A stretch of 64,000 nucleotides of DNA. It comes from Sparassis latifolia. Lineage: Eukaryota; Basidiomycota; Agaricomycetes; Polyporales; Sparassidaceae. Of this stretch, positions 12,056 to 24,545 are shown one piece after another. Location: positions 1,612,001-1,676,000 of the forward strand of contig CM031561.1 of NCBI GenBank assembly GCA_018466975.1. Direction: 5' to 3'. Within the stretch, counting starts at the first letter, position 1. Every line of letters begins with the position of its first letter. Made by a program: the position numbers and the translations under genes. Under the pieces are notes generated by a model that was given only the letters and a program-made list of their open reading frames with translations, had not been told where the DNA came from and searched no databases.

Positions 12056-12878
12056 ATGTCAAAGTCTGAGTCAAAGGGTATCCCAGAGCCTTTTCGACCC
12101 GCCCTTCTCGTCGTGGACGTGCAAGAAGACTTCTGCCCACCCGTACAGTATACTCGTCTCCTCCATTGACCCCGTCTCACACCATCTGCAGGACGGCGCA
12201 CTCGCCGTGCCAGACGGGCGCGCCATCATCCCGGTCATCAACGACCTGCTCACGCTGCCCTTCGCGCTCAAGGTCGCGACGAAGGACCACCACCCGCCGA
12301 ACCACATCAGCTTCGCGCGCACCCACGGCGGCCCGCCCGCATTCGCGCCCTTCACGTCCTTCGCCGCGATCACGAACCCCGCGAACGCGGACGAGGCGTA
12401 CGCGTCGCGGCTCTGGCCCGTGCACTGCGTCGCGGGCACGCCGGGGAACGCGTTCGCCGCGGGGCTCGCCGCGCGCGCGCTCGAGCGCGTCGTGCTGAAG
12501 GGCACGGACCCGCGCGTGGAGATGTACTCGGCGTTCCGCGCGCCGCTGCGCGACCCGCCGCTCGCGAGCGCGGTGAGCGGGCTCGCGGCGCTCCTGCGCG
12601 CGGCGGGGGTCACGGACGTGTTTGTGGTTGGCCTCGCGGGGGAGTATTGCGTGCGCGCGAGCGCGCTGGATTGTGTGGAGGAGGGATGGCGGACTTGGGT
12701 CGTGAAGGAGGGCGTAAGGAGTGTGGGTGGAGAGCGGGCGTGGAGGGTGGCGGCGGAGGAATTGCGCGCGAAGGGGGTGGGGATTGTGGGCGTGGACGGG
12801 GAGGAGGTAGGTTGGGTAAAGGCACGCGCGGTCCCGGGGAGCACTATGCAGGCGGGGGAGGACGCTAAGCAGGAGTGA
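12056..12878 (+). CDS. PNC1: Nicotinamidase (PNC1-like)
   Basis: Converts nicotinamide to nicotinate in NAD+ salvage; isochorismatase-like fold. Starts MSKSESKG at 12056. One 49-nt intron (12143-12191) joins FCPP to DGALAVPDG. The catalytic triad is visible: Asp in LLVVDVQEDF, Lys in KVATKDHH, Cys in VGLAGEYCVRAS. The metal-binding D-x-H motif is in KDHHPPNH. RLWPVHCVAGTPG matches fungal Pnc1. Third codon positions are overwhelmingly G or C, unlike the flanking genes. Very long open frames on the other strand (for example 12071-12904) come from this composition and are not genes. Confidence 0.94.
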
Positions 12879-13074
12879 TGTGCGAGGGCGGAAGTGTTTC
12901 TCAAGTGTGTACCACCATCTGTATCTCATACATTTCTTGGACAATTTCACTGTTTCTATGCAAGCATCCTCGAGTCCTCTTCCAATACGTGGGCATACTC
13001 TAGGTGTGTTCAATTTACATGCTCAGCACTCAGTCTCTTGCACAAATTGCACCGAGTAAGTCCTACCTCGCACG

Positions 13075-14424
13075 CTAATCATACCAGCTCGCGAGCGCAC
13101 TCACGTCCGCGCTCGGTTCCCTCCCCAGGACCATCTCGGCGACGACCCTGCCGGTGCCCAAGCTCAAGCTGATCCCCCACGGGCCATGCGCCGTCGCAAC
13201 GAACACACACACGCCCTCCGCACCCTCCCCCAGATCTGCACCGGGCACTCTTACGATCATCGGGCGCCCGGTCGACGACACGGGCCTGAAGCACAGGCCC
13301 TCCCGGAGCACCTCCACGTCGTCCCCGCACAGCGCCTGCGCGACACCCACAAGCCGCGCGACGCTCTCCGGCTCGACCACCGCGTCCGTCGGCAGCGCCG
13401 GCAGCGGTATCGCCGCCGAGTTCAGCCCGCCGAGCCAGACGTCCCCGCCGGCGCGCGAGAAGACCTCGGGGGAGAACCCGGGCGAGTCCGACGTGAAGAC
13501 CGCGGCGCAGGGCGCGCCCGCCGCGGGCTGCCAGCGCGCCGAGCGGAGGACGACGGAGTGCCCGGCGAGCGGCGCCACGCGCGGGACGCGCCGCGCGTGC
13601 GGGAAGAGCGTGCGGTACGCGTGCGGCGTCCAGCAGCCCGCGGCGAGGACGAGGCTGTCGCAGGGGACGGTGCGCGTGCCGGGCGCGCGCCCCAGGAGCT
13701 CGAGGCGCAGCGCGGGCGCGGCACCGGGTATGAGCGCGGTCGCGCGCGCGGGGTGGTGCAGCGACACGCCGAGCGCGGTGCACTGCTCGAGCAGGAACTC
13801 GCACAGGCGCAGCGGGTGCCTGCGCGCGCGAGGCCGTCAGCGAGCGAGCGCGGGACGCGATGTATTTATTACGCACACCTGCCCGGTCGACTGGCGTCCC
13901 GAGATGGCCTGCAGCGCACCGATGTTGGCGCGGAGCCACGCAGGACCAGCCGCTGCACCGAGCGGGGCAGCAGCCTCCTGCTCTGTGCCGCCGAGCACGG
14001 TCGCGCGGCTCTCGCCGGTGAGGATCCAGTCGACGCCGCCCTCCGCGCCGCCGCCATTGCGGCCCGAGATGCCGGCGGCCTCGGGGCCCGGGACGTCGAC
14101 GGTGTGCGCGGGGGGCGCGGACGCGGCGTCGCGGTCGAGGGAGTAGGAGACGCTCTCGGACCAGCCCCAGCGGTCGCGGCCGTTGTGCTGGGCTGCGAGG
14201 GCGCGGTGGAGGTCGAAGGAGAGGGCGGCGAGGGGCGCGATGGCGGGGCCGAACCAGTCCTTGGCGAGGAAGCCCGCGGCCTTGCCGGAGGCGGAGGCGA
14301 AGAGCTGCGGGGACGGCTCGACGAGGTGGATGGCGTGGGGGTCGGTGTCGCGGGTGAGGAGGGCGAGGGCGTACGCGGTGGAGAGGCCGATGATGCCTGT
14401 GCCGAGGACGACAGTCGAGGGCAT
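13075..14424 (-). CDS. FAD-dependent oxidoreductase, DAO family (TDA3-like)
   Basis: D-amino-acid-oxidase-fold flavoprotein. The start MPSTVVLGTGIIGLSTAYAL (14424) holds the GxGxxG dinucleotide-binding motif. A second FAD-contact segment, ASGKAAGFLAKDWF, follows. One intron (about 13820-13875, GTGCGT..CAG) joins TGQV to HPLRLCEFLLEQC, the usual Q-x-HP motif of the family. The C-terminus has CFRPVSSTGRP and ATAHGPWGISLSLGTGR, the FAD-binding end of DAO proteins, stop at 13075. About 430 residues. The nearest named relative I can suggest is yeast TDA3; the substrate is unknown. Strong GC bias shared with PNC1, with which it is convergent (196 bp). Confidence 0.85.
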
Positions 14425-14655
14425 CGTGCTGTGACGGACGGTGAGTACTTGCGCTGGAGTTCTGTGGTGGGAGCGGGCAGCAGCTACTGGGCCCCGAACT
14501 GACGTGCTTGGTAGAGATTTGTAGGAGACCATATAAGGGTGGCACGACATCTCCGGCACATGCACAAATGTTAATATTCCTACACTACTACAATTATATG
14601 TTCCGCTCTCCCGAAAGGCATGTCCGTGCGTCTGCGCCCTCCCCGGTGACCGCGA

Positions 14656-15260
14656 TTAGGGCACGCCAGAGAGCGACTTGCCGCGGGTGTCGACGGTGAA
14701 GCTGCCAATGCCGACATTCATCGCGGAGCCGCCGGACGAGATGGCGTCCGCGGCCTCGGGCTTGCCCTTCTGGAGGATCTGCTGGACGACGTCGAGGTCC
14801 TTGCTGGTGTCGAAGACGTGCTCGAGCTGCTGGCGGGACGCCTGGCCGAGGATACCTTGGGAGCCCTGGTTGGAGAAGAAGACCTGGAACGCTGTAGTGC
14901 GATCGGATAAGGATGAGCACGATCGGAGATCAGTGGAACGCACAGTCGACGACGTCTGTTAGGGGAATGGTCCTGTGTGTATAGGATAGAGAGGTGAGCG
15001 AGCGGGAAGGTGGCGGCAAACAAAGAGCGAGATTCACGTTTCTGTGGGTGATCTGGTGAGTGGAGGATGGAACGAAGAGTAAGGAAAGCGCACCTCCTGC
15101 TTTCCAGCGATGGTACTGAGGGTGAGTAGTGGGTTCTGAGCGACGAGTGGGAGAGAAGAGCGGGAAGGACGCGTACCTCTGCGGGGTTGACGATGATGAT
15201 GAACTGGTCTGTGGACTGGGTGTCCGGCTTGTAGACGACCTTTGTGAGGGACTTGGGCAT
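14656..15260 (-). CDS. Small SBDS N-terminal-domain protein (RTC3/YHR087W-like)
   Basis: Starts MPKSLTKVVYKPDTQSTDQF (15260), followed by IIIVNPAE at an exon end, a micro-exon with YHRWKAGG (about 15090-15115), DVVDS (about 14955), and a last exon FQVFFSNQGSQGILGQAS...TSKDLDVVQQILQKGKPEAAD with a Gly/Ser tail, stop at 14656. This is the single FYSH/SBDS_N domain found alone in fungal RTC3-type proteins, linked to RNA metabolism. The exact joins of the middle exons are uncertain. The frame TIPLTDVVD upstream of the called acceptor also looks coding but does not stay in frame with canonical sites. About 110 residues. Confidence 0.78.
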
Positions 15261-17557
15261 GGAGGATGAGAGTGTGGGAAAGGACTAGGATGGGGACTGG
15301 GAATGGATGTGTGCGTGAAGAAAAAGCTGGACGCTGTGGCGGGCGACGAGCACGCACCGGGCTGTATATGAAGGTGCGGCTCCGTGACGTCATTCTGGAA
15401 GGAGCGCGCATGTGACTCCACCCAGGCTGCACCAGACGCGTCCGTCACACGACCTCCTTCCATCTCCCTTTTCCTCTCTTTCTTTCCCTCGTTGGCTGGC
15501 TGCCACGGACACGCGCTAGGCCTGTTATATATCTCGAGATGAAACCACGTAATCGAATTGGTTCGTCCGGGAGAGGTAGGCTCATCGTCAGCCACTGGCG
15601 GCCTTCTCGGACCTCCACCCACCCACACCCCAGGTCCGATCGCCCACCCCATCGATAGCAGCCTCTTCCACCAATTCCACGTCTCGGCTGCTGGCCAAGA
15701 CCGCGTCCTGTGATGCATGCGGTACCGCGTCGCCCTCCAGCGTAGAAAGCCTGACTCCTTCGCCATACATTGCGGGCGATGAGCTTCGGATGACTCTTGC
15801 GCGATGATGTGCTTCGAAGCCCCCCGTGCGTTCCTGAGCACCCCCCGTACGTATGTCCTCAAGAATTTCTATCTCGTGGACACCATACAACCTGCCGTGT
15901 GATGCTGTAGCCGTCCGTCAAGCTCACCGCGTGCATTCGAGTCACTCGTCACTCGATCGAAGATTCGAAGAATTAACCCAAGCAAGCGCTTCTAATGCCG
16001 TGTGCTGCATACCTCACCAGTTTTTCCTCGATAAATGCCCCGCCAGATGGTGCCCTAGGAACATAACACCGCGCTGGAGGGCCTGCAGAAATCGAGAGGG
16101 CTGGCAAGTAGGTCATCTTCGTACGGATTTCGGAGCCGTATCGAAGAAAGGATTCACTATCTAGGCCGTAGCCGCAAAGTGCGACCTCGGGATCGCTTGG
16201 CACATTCCCCCATGCACGCCCCGACCCACGCTTCTAGCTGCTGCACCAGTCAGAATCATCCACACGGCCATTTCTCCCTGTAGCCGCCAGCCGTTACGTC
16301 CGAAATGAAAGTAGTGTCTCGCCCTCGCCAAGCCAAAACGCTACTGGACGAGAATCATGCACAATTCACTAGTGCGCCCGCGGAAACGACTCTTTTGGAC
16401 TCGGGGCACGCGGGTGCACATCCTTGAACCTAACCTAAGTTTGTTTCTGGCCTGACGGCTACTCTAATGTTGTGCCTACTGACTGCGTACTTACTTACGT
16501 CTCCGCTGAGCCCGCAGACTGCAGTTCAATTCTCGGTCAATGCACGGCGTCGCGATGCACATATGCAAGATCCAAGCGACCTCATGTAGTGCTCACTGCA
16601 TCTGTCGCCAGGGCATATACTTCCTCTTGCGGAGCGGACCGCAGGGATGCAACTTTATGTACGTCCCACACTGTGACCTCGCATCGTTATATTTCCTTTA
16701 TCCAATTTCCGTTCCTTTCTGTGCCGACTCGCAGCGTTGCCTTGCCCCAGCCTGTGCTCCGATGATGATCTGTGGTCGGAGTCATGGAGGAATCCGGCGA
16801 CCTGAGTCCAATTCGTCGATATTACTTACCATAACCACAGCACTCAAATGAAGCCGCCGAACCGAGGCCAAACTGGCATGTCTCACTACGTTTCGAGCAC
16901 CAAAAAAACGGCTCCCGTCAAAGGTGCTACATCCCAAATAGGGCATATACGTCGTGACTGCCACTTCGTCGGACATCCATATTCAAAAATACATGAGAAA
17001 GGTCACGGAAATGGCAGGAAGTCGGATGGGGAGAAGGGTGCCATATAGAAGAGAAAGCACGCAGAGACGTGCGATCATCACCGCGAGGTAAGGTGACGCT
17101 GAAACAGGTTAGGACGGTCGGTCGAGGGTGGCTGCGAAGTATCTGCGTTGTCGGCCTGTGCAGTTATATAAGCTCTATATATAACGCGAGTAAAAGAGAG
17201 TGAGATTACCATTGCAATTCTGGTGCAGGAAACAACGTCGGCGCGTACGCGACCGTGACTGTGCGTTCGAAACGCGATCACGTGATGTAGCGTTATGCTT
17301 GCACAATATTATTGCACTCTCGGTTTGCTCCCGGTCACTCAGTATGTAGCTTTATATCCTGTACCTTCTTGTATGCACTTGATCAATCAGTTGAGATGCA
17401 CTCACAAGCGAAGAATGTCCCGGAGTCATTCAGGCTTCTCGTGCGAATAAACTTTTGCACGTTGGCCAGTTGTCTACAAGACGATCTCCGGGGACCTGAA
17501 TATCGCACTGTGCAGGGAACAATGGCTAAGAGTCCGAACGCGACCTATCCTATCCTC
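15261..17557. other. Gene-poor 2.3 kb interval
   Basis: No open frame over about 105 codons with recognisable content, no protein-like spliced series, no tRNA-like B box and no tandem repeat found on either strand, apart from an antisense frame over the SBDS-like promoter. It presumably contains the promoter of the SBDS-like gene (right side of that gene) and the 3' flank of MLH3. Confidence 0.35.
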
Positions 17558-20500
17558 TCAGATCCGTCGCGTCCTCGTAAACGACGGCCAGTCTACCGCC
17601 TTCAGACGTGCCACCGAGTCTGAACACAATCCTGATGGGTGATTTGTGTGGGTCTCGCGACCGATATCCGCCAGAGGAACAAGGGAGGGCCTGTAAAGGG
17701 CATTAATCATGCTAATTAAACAGCAATTACGCATGCAACCACCGAACGTACCTGCCGTGCGCACACTGAAACGGGAGGGCTGTCTCTGCAAGCTGGTGTA
17801 CGAGGCGCATGCACTGCTCCAGAGTCAACGTATCGTTAAACATGATCGCACCTGGCATGGCAGACCATATCAGAGGGGTGGTGTGGACAAGGGGGGGGGT
17901 TCGGACGCACCTCTACAGGCTTTGGAGTTGATGAGCTCGAGGAGCGCGTGTGGACACCAGCGCAGTGCTCTCTGCCAAAGAAATTCCGAATTTTCGGCTG
18001 ATGCAGAAGGCTGAATCGAGGGCATAGCTGGAGTTCCCTCCGTCTCCAGCTTGGCTAGGTAGCCTTTCACAAAGTCACGCAACTCCTCGCCCGCAAGCAG
18101 CTGACAGCAACATCTCATGAGTTCAGAAAATAGGCAACGATATCAGAAATGAACAAGCGACACACCTTGTCGCCTACCACCTCTGGGATGCTCGCTACCA
18201 TCACCTGCACATACCCAGGTCCACCACCTTCCATTTCATCCGCTTCTTTCCGAGGACCCAGCTCCGCCCGCTCCCTCACTTCCAGCATGTGCAAGTCGTG
18301 AAGCCCGACAAAATCTACACCCCATCTCCTGAAAGCAGTCCGCACTCCCTCCCTCTCAGTGAGCATCACCGCCTCATGGCGGGTCAAGAGCACGGGCAAG
18401 GGTGGCTCGAGCGTCCGCGTCCTCACACCGGAGTGATCATCGTCCTCCGGTGCAGACTTATGATGAAGGAATCCGAGACAGAGATCCTGCAAGAACCGCT
18501 CAACACGGATACGCTCGTCAGCCGCGTGCTGGTCGATAAGCACCAGCGCCCGCCCGCTCGCGCTCTCTACTTCGCCGTCATCGCCAATCACGCACGCGAT
18601 GAATTTGCGGTCCACCTGCCCCAGTACTGTCGCCGCGTGTAACCCTGCCTTGCTGATCCTGCCGGGATGCGTGGCGCCCTCCCGGAGACTTGGAAAGGTG
18701 CCATCACTGGATGGGCGGCACGCGTGGGGGTGCAGGTGCGGGCGTGTCATCGTGTCTGCAAAGGTGGAGGACAGATCGAGTGCGGGGATGACAGGTTCGG
18801 TGAGGACATATGTCTCGTTTGCCTGGGTTCGTAGCGTCAATATCATGTTCGAATAAGATTGATAATCATGCGGGAGAGCTCACACCAAGAGCGTCCCTGA
18901 TCCACTCCGGGACTGGCGCAGTCTCGTCCTTGGTGCCGTTTGTCCGGCTCTCACAAACGCCCAGCGTACGGCGACCCGACGGTCGCCCTGGGACGTCTGA
19001 CTGCGTGGACGAAGAAGCTATCTGAGCGTTCAACGGGAACGAGTTCCCCGTACGGGTATCGACCACGAACGACTCGCCGGTCGTCGGATCCGTCCACACT
19101 ATCTCCGCACGAGGGTCGGTACCGTCGACTTGCACCTCGCCGCTCTGTAATTTGGTTCAGCTTCACTCGCGTAAATCCAGCGAGAAACGCACGGGGCGGA
19201 TTATCGGCGGTGGACTGGCAGGGCGAGCGGTTGGATTTCTGGATGAGCCAGGTCTCATCCTGTCTGCTGTCGTAGCACCCTCCTGTGGGATGAGCTTCCG
19301 CCTCTTTCGGGGCGAAGGCGACGGCGTGACCGTTGATGCGCTCGGGCGCGTCGTGTGCGTGAGGAACCCGTGTCGAAGGAGGAATGCCTCGATGATGGAG
19401 CCTAGGAAGCGTGAAACTGCTTCGCTGTTCTGTTGACGCCAACGTATGAGGACACAAGAAACGGAAGCAGGCGAAAGGTAAATGCACCTGCAGATGGACC
19501 GCGGATTTGGCTGGCTCGAGGCAGTTGTCGACGTCACGCTGAGGGACGATGAGGTCGAGGACGTATACGGACCTTTTCTCAGTCTTGCGTGGTGAGCGCC
19601 GTGTCTCTGTACTCCGTCATCTAAGAACGAATGGATTGGAACATTGTACAACTTACTGGAACGCGGAAGACTGGTCTCACCAGCCTCGTCGTATGCCTAT
19701 ATGTGATCAGGTACGGATGTGCTACTTTAGAAGATTAAAGAGATTGCCCACATACATGCTTCATGAATGAGCTCCGGGAGAACTCGTGGTCGATGACGCG
19801 GTGAAGATCACATGTTGAGAGTAGGTGGTGGTTAATATCTGTGAGGATGTTCTACAGCGGTCGAAAGGTTCATGTCGACGGCGAAAACGTACACAAAAAT
19901 TGGTAAGCCTGAGGTGTGAGCGTCAATGAGAATCAACATCTTGGAGTAGTGGCGTACCTTGGAGTAAGCACCCTCAAGACTGATGAAGCCACGGAGTTTC
20001 ATGTCGCCCAACGCTTCGTCAATCTCTTCAACGTGCTAACAAGCATCTCAGTTTGACACGTGATACGATGTGGTATGGAGGATTACCTGAGCCAGGGCGC
20101 GACCATACAAATGGCGGAACGTTGACAAAGTAGAAGCCGTCTAAAAGGGGCAGATCAGTACACTTCTATACTCGTCGGTCGCAGTTCGATGCCCACCTTC
20201 GGGACGGTCATTACCCGTCCTTTGTCACATCCCCCTTCCTTCGTCTTGTGTGCATTCTCCAACGAGAAGACGACCTGTGGGAACACGAGCGCGAACGCTT
20301 CGACGTCCTTCCGTATCAGCTCTAGCGTTCGGGAAGGCGACAGGTGCGAGAGCCGGCGGATTGGAAGCTGTTCTGCAGCGTGAGATATCCTGGTGTGTGC
20401 ACAAGACCGGAGAATGGAGAGCGCACGCTGTAGAATGCGTCTCGCACGCTGACGACTGTGCCGGGTGATTCGCGACGCCATCTGACAGAGGGCCCGCTAT

Positions 20501-21087
20501 ATAGAGTTGCGCCGCCCTGGCATTCTGCGTGAGTAAATGACACATGTCGCACAGATGTTATTGTACTTTGAGGATGACCGACCAACTCTCTCTCGACCGC
20601 GCCGTCCGAGAAGATATTTCCAGGCAAGATAGATCTGCTGCAGAAGCCAACGCTGTACAACGACGGAGTAAGCACATAGGTCGTCTACGTATGATGGAAA
20701 GTACCTTCACCCCGAAATCCGAACGTTGAGACCTCGCCCAGTGAAGCAGGACTGTACGTCTTAGACGTACCTAGTATTACAAAAAAGATCAACGTCACCG
20801 GATGTTGATTGCATTGACCTCCGCTCACTATACCGTCCTGATTCAGCACCCCCTGCAAGGACGGCAAGTCCGTTCCTGCCGATGCCAAAGCCGTCATCGC
20901 GGACCCAACATCCCCAGTCTTCGCAGTCCACACCAATGTCTATATGTTGTGCGCCTGCATCCAAAGAGTTCTGGACAAGTTCTGAAACAATTTGAGGGAG
21001 AGATACGAGAATTTGCGTGGACCGAAGCCTAGATTGGGTGGCTGGAGAAAGATGTGCTATCCAGCGCGAGGATTCCAACGTATTCAT
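17558..21087 (-). CDS. MLH3: DNA mismatch repair / meiotic endonuclease subunit MLH3
   Basis: MutL-family protein that pairs with MLH1 in mismatch repair and meiotic crossover resolution. Start MNTLESSRWIAHLSP (21087). The GHKL ATPase shows IVSELVQNSLDAGA (motif I), VRDDGFGI (motif II) and, after introns, GEVSTFGFRGE (motif III). Middle exons include VFPQVVFSLEN, KGRVMTVPK and a linker with WTDPTTGESFVVDTRTGNSFP (about 19070). The C-terminal endonuclease domain holds VLIDQHAADERIRVERFL, the DQHA-x2-E-x4-E metal motif (about 18510-18560). The end has ACRGAIMFND...CAHGR spliced to PSLVPLAD and the stop at 17558. Many short introns; ATPase and nuclease motifs look intact. Confidence 0.92.
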
Positions 21088-21595
21088 AGAAGATAGCTGA
21101 GTTCTTACAAAAACACGACGACGGTGTATGTGTCTGAGCAGCACGAGCCAAAGCAAAGCTCATAGTCAAGAACCTAACCTTGAATCCAGTAAACCCTAAC
21201 CTCCGTCCTAAATGACCCCCCGTCATGGTGCGCGCAAGCAATCCCTTTCATCATACACTTTGAGTTCTGCAGTGTGTATGATCGCCGTGGCTATGATCGT
21301 CTCCCCTCAGTGTGCACAGAGAAGCCGTGCATGTATATTGCAATGCGCTCTTCTCTTTCCTTGTGTGACGACGCCGACTTTCTCTTTGGGCCCGCAACCG
21401 TCGCGCAATCCTACGCGTTGTACTTTCGGCGAAGAAAAAATTAAGCACGAGGTCAGTCCATTAACTCGTATAGCTCGTACATTCAGCTACAGACAGATTT
21501 TCCATCCTCGAGGTATAAGCTGAAGCGTGACACGAGGCGTGGATACGCTCGCTAGCACTCAGAAAGCGCCCAAACGTGCTCTTCACTTTACTGCC
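21088..21595. promoter_or_regulatory. MLH3/SET divergent promoter with telobox-like motif
   Basis: About 500 bp between divergent starts. At 21191-21201 the + strand reads AAACCCTAACC, a telobox (TTAGGG-type) sequence, with a degenerate AACCTAACC copy at 21171-21179. An in-frame extension from 21527 lacks an ATG before 21596. Confidence 0.45.
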
Positions 21596-24273
21596 ATGGA
21601 TGCCAGCCACCTGACTACACGAATGACCCAAATGGAACTTGCACAAAGTTCTCGGGACAGGGATATACCTTCGCACGGACCTCCAATGTTTCATCCTGGT
21701 ATGCCGCCCGAAGAATTGAAACGTCGCATGGACGACTACAAGGCGTGGATGGAAGAGGACAACCAGATTCCTCCGAGTCCATCGCTACCCATGGACCGTG
21801 AAGAGCTTCTCGGAATGCAAGCAAAAACGCGTGAATTTCAGCGAGAATTGTTGCGAAACGGGAAGGTCGCCATGCGTATGACCGTCGTCGGTTTTCCCAA
21901 ACACTCCAGCTCTACTAAGCTGCGCAAACTAGAAAGGAGTGGGTTCTGTAATACTGGAAGGTCGGCTTAATTTACTCAGTCGTTGTCCTCCCAGTCTCCT
22001 TAGCTGATATGCTTGTCCGAAAGACCCATCTGGTGAGTGATGACGTGTGACATGGTTTCTATTTTGTCCATCTAGTAACCTCAGGGACGTTATCTACTGT
22101 GCCGCTCAATAGCCCTAAGTGGTATGTTCTATATCCCGCTGAAGAAGCAGTTGCTGAATGCGCCAAACAGTACGAGTCAGTGCCGTACAACTAGCTGTCG
22201 AGGATCCAGATGGAACAGCGTACGGCCTGTCCATCTACAACTTCCCGACCATGTTCGACTGTCCTCCAAATTATGCCGACATGCTCTTCCCAATCGGTGT
22301 GATTTTTGCCATCCGCGAGCCTACATTCAAGCCGGCTGCTCAAGGGCGTTACCCGATTCTTCGCGTGGATTCTCCTACGGACATTGCCTTCATGGATCCC
22401 CAAGATGCCATTCTGGACGGAGTGTCATGGCGCTCCGGTATCCGGCTTCCAGGCTCACCAGAATTGCCCACCACAGTCGATGGCTGGAAAGAGCGTGGAA
22501 ATGTGCTCTTCAAAGATTCCCAATGGCTGCCTGCAGCAATTGCATATACGCATGGGCTCCAGCTGGACCCTGCCGCCACCGTGCTTTACTCAAACCGCTC
22601 CGAGGCATATTTGCGGCTCCGGTTCTACTCGGGCGCGCTGGCGGACGCACGCCGTGTGGCGCGCGCACCCGGGGTGTCGGATGCGCTGCTCGAGAAGGCC
22701 CTGGTCCGCGAGGCAAAGGCCGAGTACGCGCGGGAAAATTTCGAGGTCGCGCTGGCGAAGTTCGAGGAGTGGCAGCGTGCACACTCCGGGGACAACGCCG
22801 CGGCGGCGGAGATCGCGACCTGGATCACGCGCACGCGGCGTCGGCGCGAGGAGAGTCGGACTGGTACCTATGACTGGGCGAAGTTCTTCGTGTCTTCGTT
22901 CAAACAGCCCCATCTTGACATTGCTGACTACCAAGGCTCGATAGAGGTACGAGCGATGGCAAACCGAGGTGGAGGTCGGGGCATTGTTGCAACGAAAGAC
23001 ATTGCCGTAGGAGAAGTACTGGTAAGTAGTACCCGGGAGGCTGTACGTCGGAACTGCGCGTGAGTTGACTAAGATTTTTCTGTAGCTTGTCTCAAAACCA
23101 TTCGTTGCTATATACGACTCAGACCTCAGTAAGAAGGAGGTGACCATGAATGTGGACTTCCTGGCCGGCGTGAGCAGCGAGCCCACACGAAGCGCTGTTA
23201 TAGCACGCGCTGTGGAAAAAATATACGGTAATCCTGATCTGCACGACCAGGTCTTCGATCTGTACGCGGGCGTAGACTACCCAGCAGCTCCGTCGTCATA
23301 TCCTCCCGCAAAACCTACAGAACCCACTGTGGTCAACCCCCTCGAGCCCAATGTTAACATCGACGTCTCGTGTCTCGAAGCGATCTGCACGTTCAATTGT
23401 TTCAACCCGTTCCCCATCCGGCCGTTCGACACGCCCGCTCCGGACAAGGACAGTCCGACAGGGCTTTACCTACTTCCGTCACTGTTCAACCACTCATGCC
23501 TGTCCAACGCCACATGGTGTTGCGTCTGCGACGCCTTAGTCGTCCGCGCGGCAGCAAAAGTTACGGCGGGCACGGAGATCACGATCCCGTACACGAAAGA
23601 GGGATCATACCTGGAGCGCACGCGTGTGCTCGCGCAGCACATGGTGCTCCACTGTGATTGCTGGCTGTGCGAGGCTGACCGCAGGGACGGGGAGGACGAT
23701 CTGGGAGATCATGCGTGATCGGAAGACATACTCGCATGCGGAGCTGCGCGTGCAGGAGCGGAAGGTGAGCGCGACGTACGCGCGCACTCGGGGGGTCGTA
23801 AGGCCATCCCTTGCGTTCGTGCAGCACGCGAAGGCGGAGGCGCTACGGCGCACCCGCAGTGCGGCCGACTTGCGGAAGGCGATCGAGGAGGATATCAAGT
23901 CCCTCGAGAGCATGGGTTACGTGGTTCTGCGGCGGGCGCGCAAGGGGAGCGCGTTAACAGCTGACGGAAAGCCAGTGATGCCCATTGCGACCGACCAGGT
24001 GCCCTCGACGACGACGTTCGAGCGGCCCGTGATGACGATGGTTAGGATGGCTGAGCAGTTCCTCATCCTTAAGGATGATGTGAGCGCAACAAAGTGGCTA
24101 AATGGTGCTATGTGGAGTGAGTGATTGCCATTCTTCCTGAATCGTATTTTGCTTAGGGTGGCTCCTTAGTCATCGATATGTTGTTCGGTGGGGGCAAGGC
24201 TTTGTTCATGTTGATGGTAGGTCCGATGCTCCGGTCATTGGGTATGGACGACTTTGCGATGCGTGTCCTGTAA
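21596..24273 (+). CDS. TPR-SET domain (SMYD-like) protein, one apparent frameshift
   Basis: Predicted lysine methyltransferase-type protein. First ATG 21596 (MDASHLTTRMTQMELAQ). An N-terminal region with VEDPDGTAYGLSIYNFP is followed by a TPR block (about 22485-22790, WKERGNVLFKDSQW, YSNRSEAYLRLRF) and a split SET domain: RGIVATKDIAVGEVL, then LYLLPSLFNHSCLSNATW (NHS motif) and the IPYTKE tail. A post-SET C-x-C-x2-C follows in LHCDCWLC (about 23650). At 23690-23715 the frame shifts by one with no GT-AG intron available. Coding then resumes (RKTYSHAEL...) to the last exon ending GMDDFAMRVL at 24273. Either a base error in this assembly or a recent null allele. Confidence 0.8.
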
Positions 24274-24545
24274 GTATGAGAGCTGTTGTCGTAGTCTACT
24301 GCGTGCAAAACTTCTCATTGCTATAGTACACACATACGTCTGACTATATTTAACATTTACGTGCACGAGTAACTACGCAACAAAATGATTGGAAGAACGA
24401 TATCTATTTGCTCTTTGAGAAATTAACCCATCCAATCTACTACCGCAGTATCCGCTGAGAAGACCCTTTCTTTCTTCTGTAAATTTCACCTATGCATGCC
24501 TCCATGGATCCCTCTGAGTCTGAACTCTCCCCGCTGGAAACATGT

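Noticed and set aside
12071..14545. Several ORFs of 220-490 codons antisense or out of frame over PNC1 and the FAD oxidoreductase
   Set aside because: They are Arg/Pro/Ala strings produced by the extreme GC bias; the real products in these loci have full catalytic motifs in other frames.
15261..17557. Possible gene(s) or ncRNA in the 2.3 kb interval, several 70-105-codon ORFs
   Set aside because: No protein-like blocks, no splice-consistent continuation and no tRNA promoter boxes were found.
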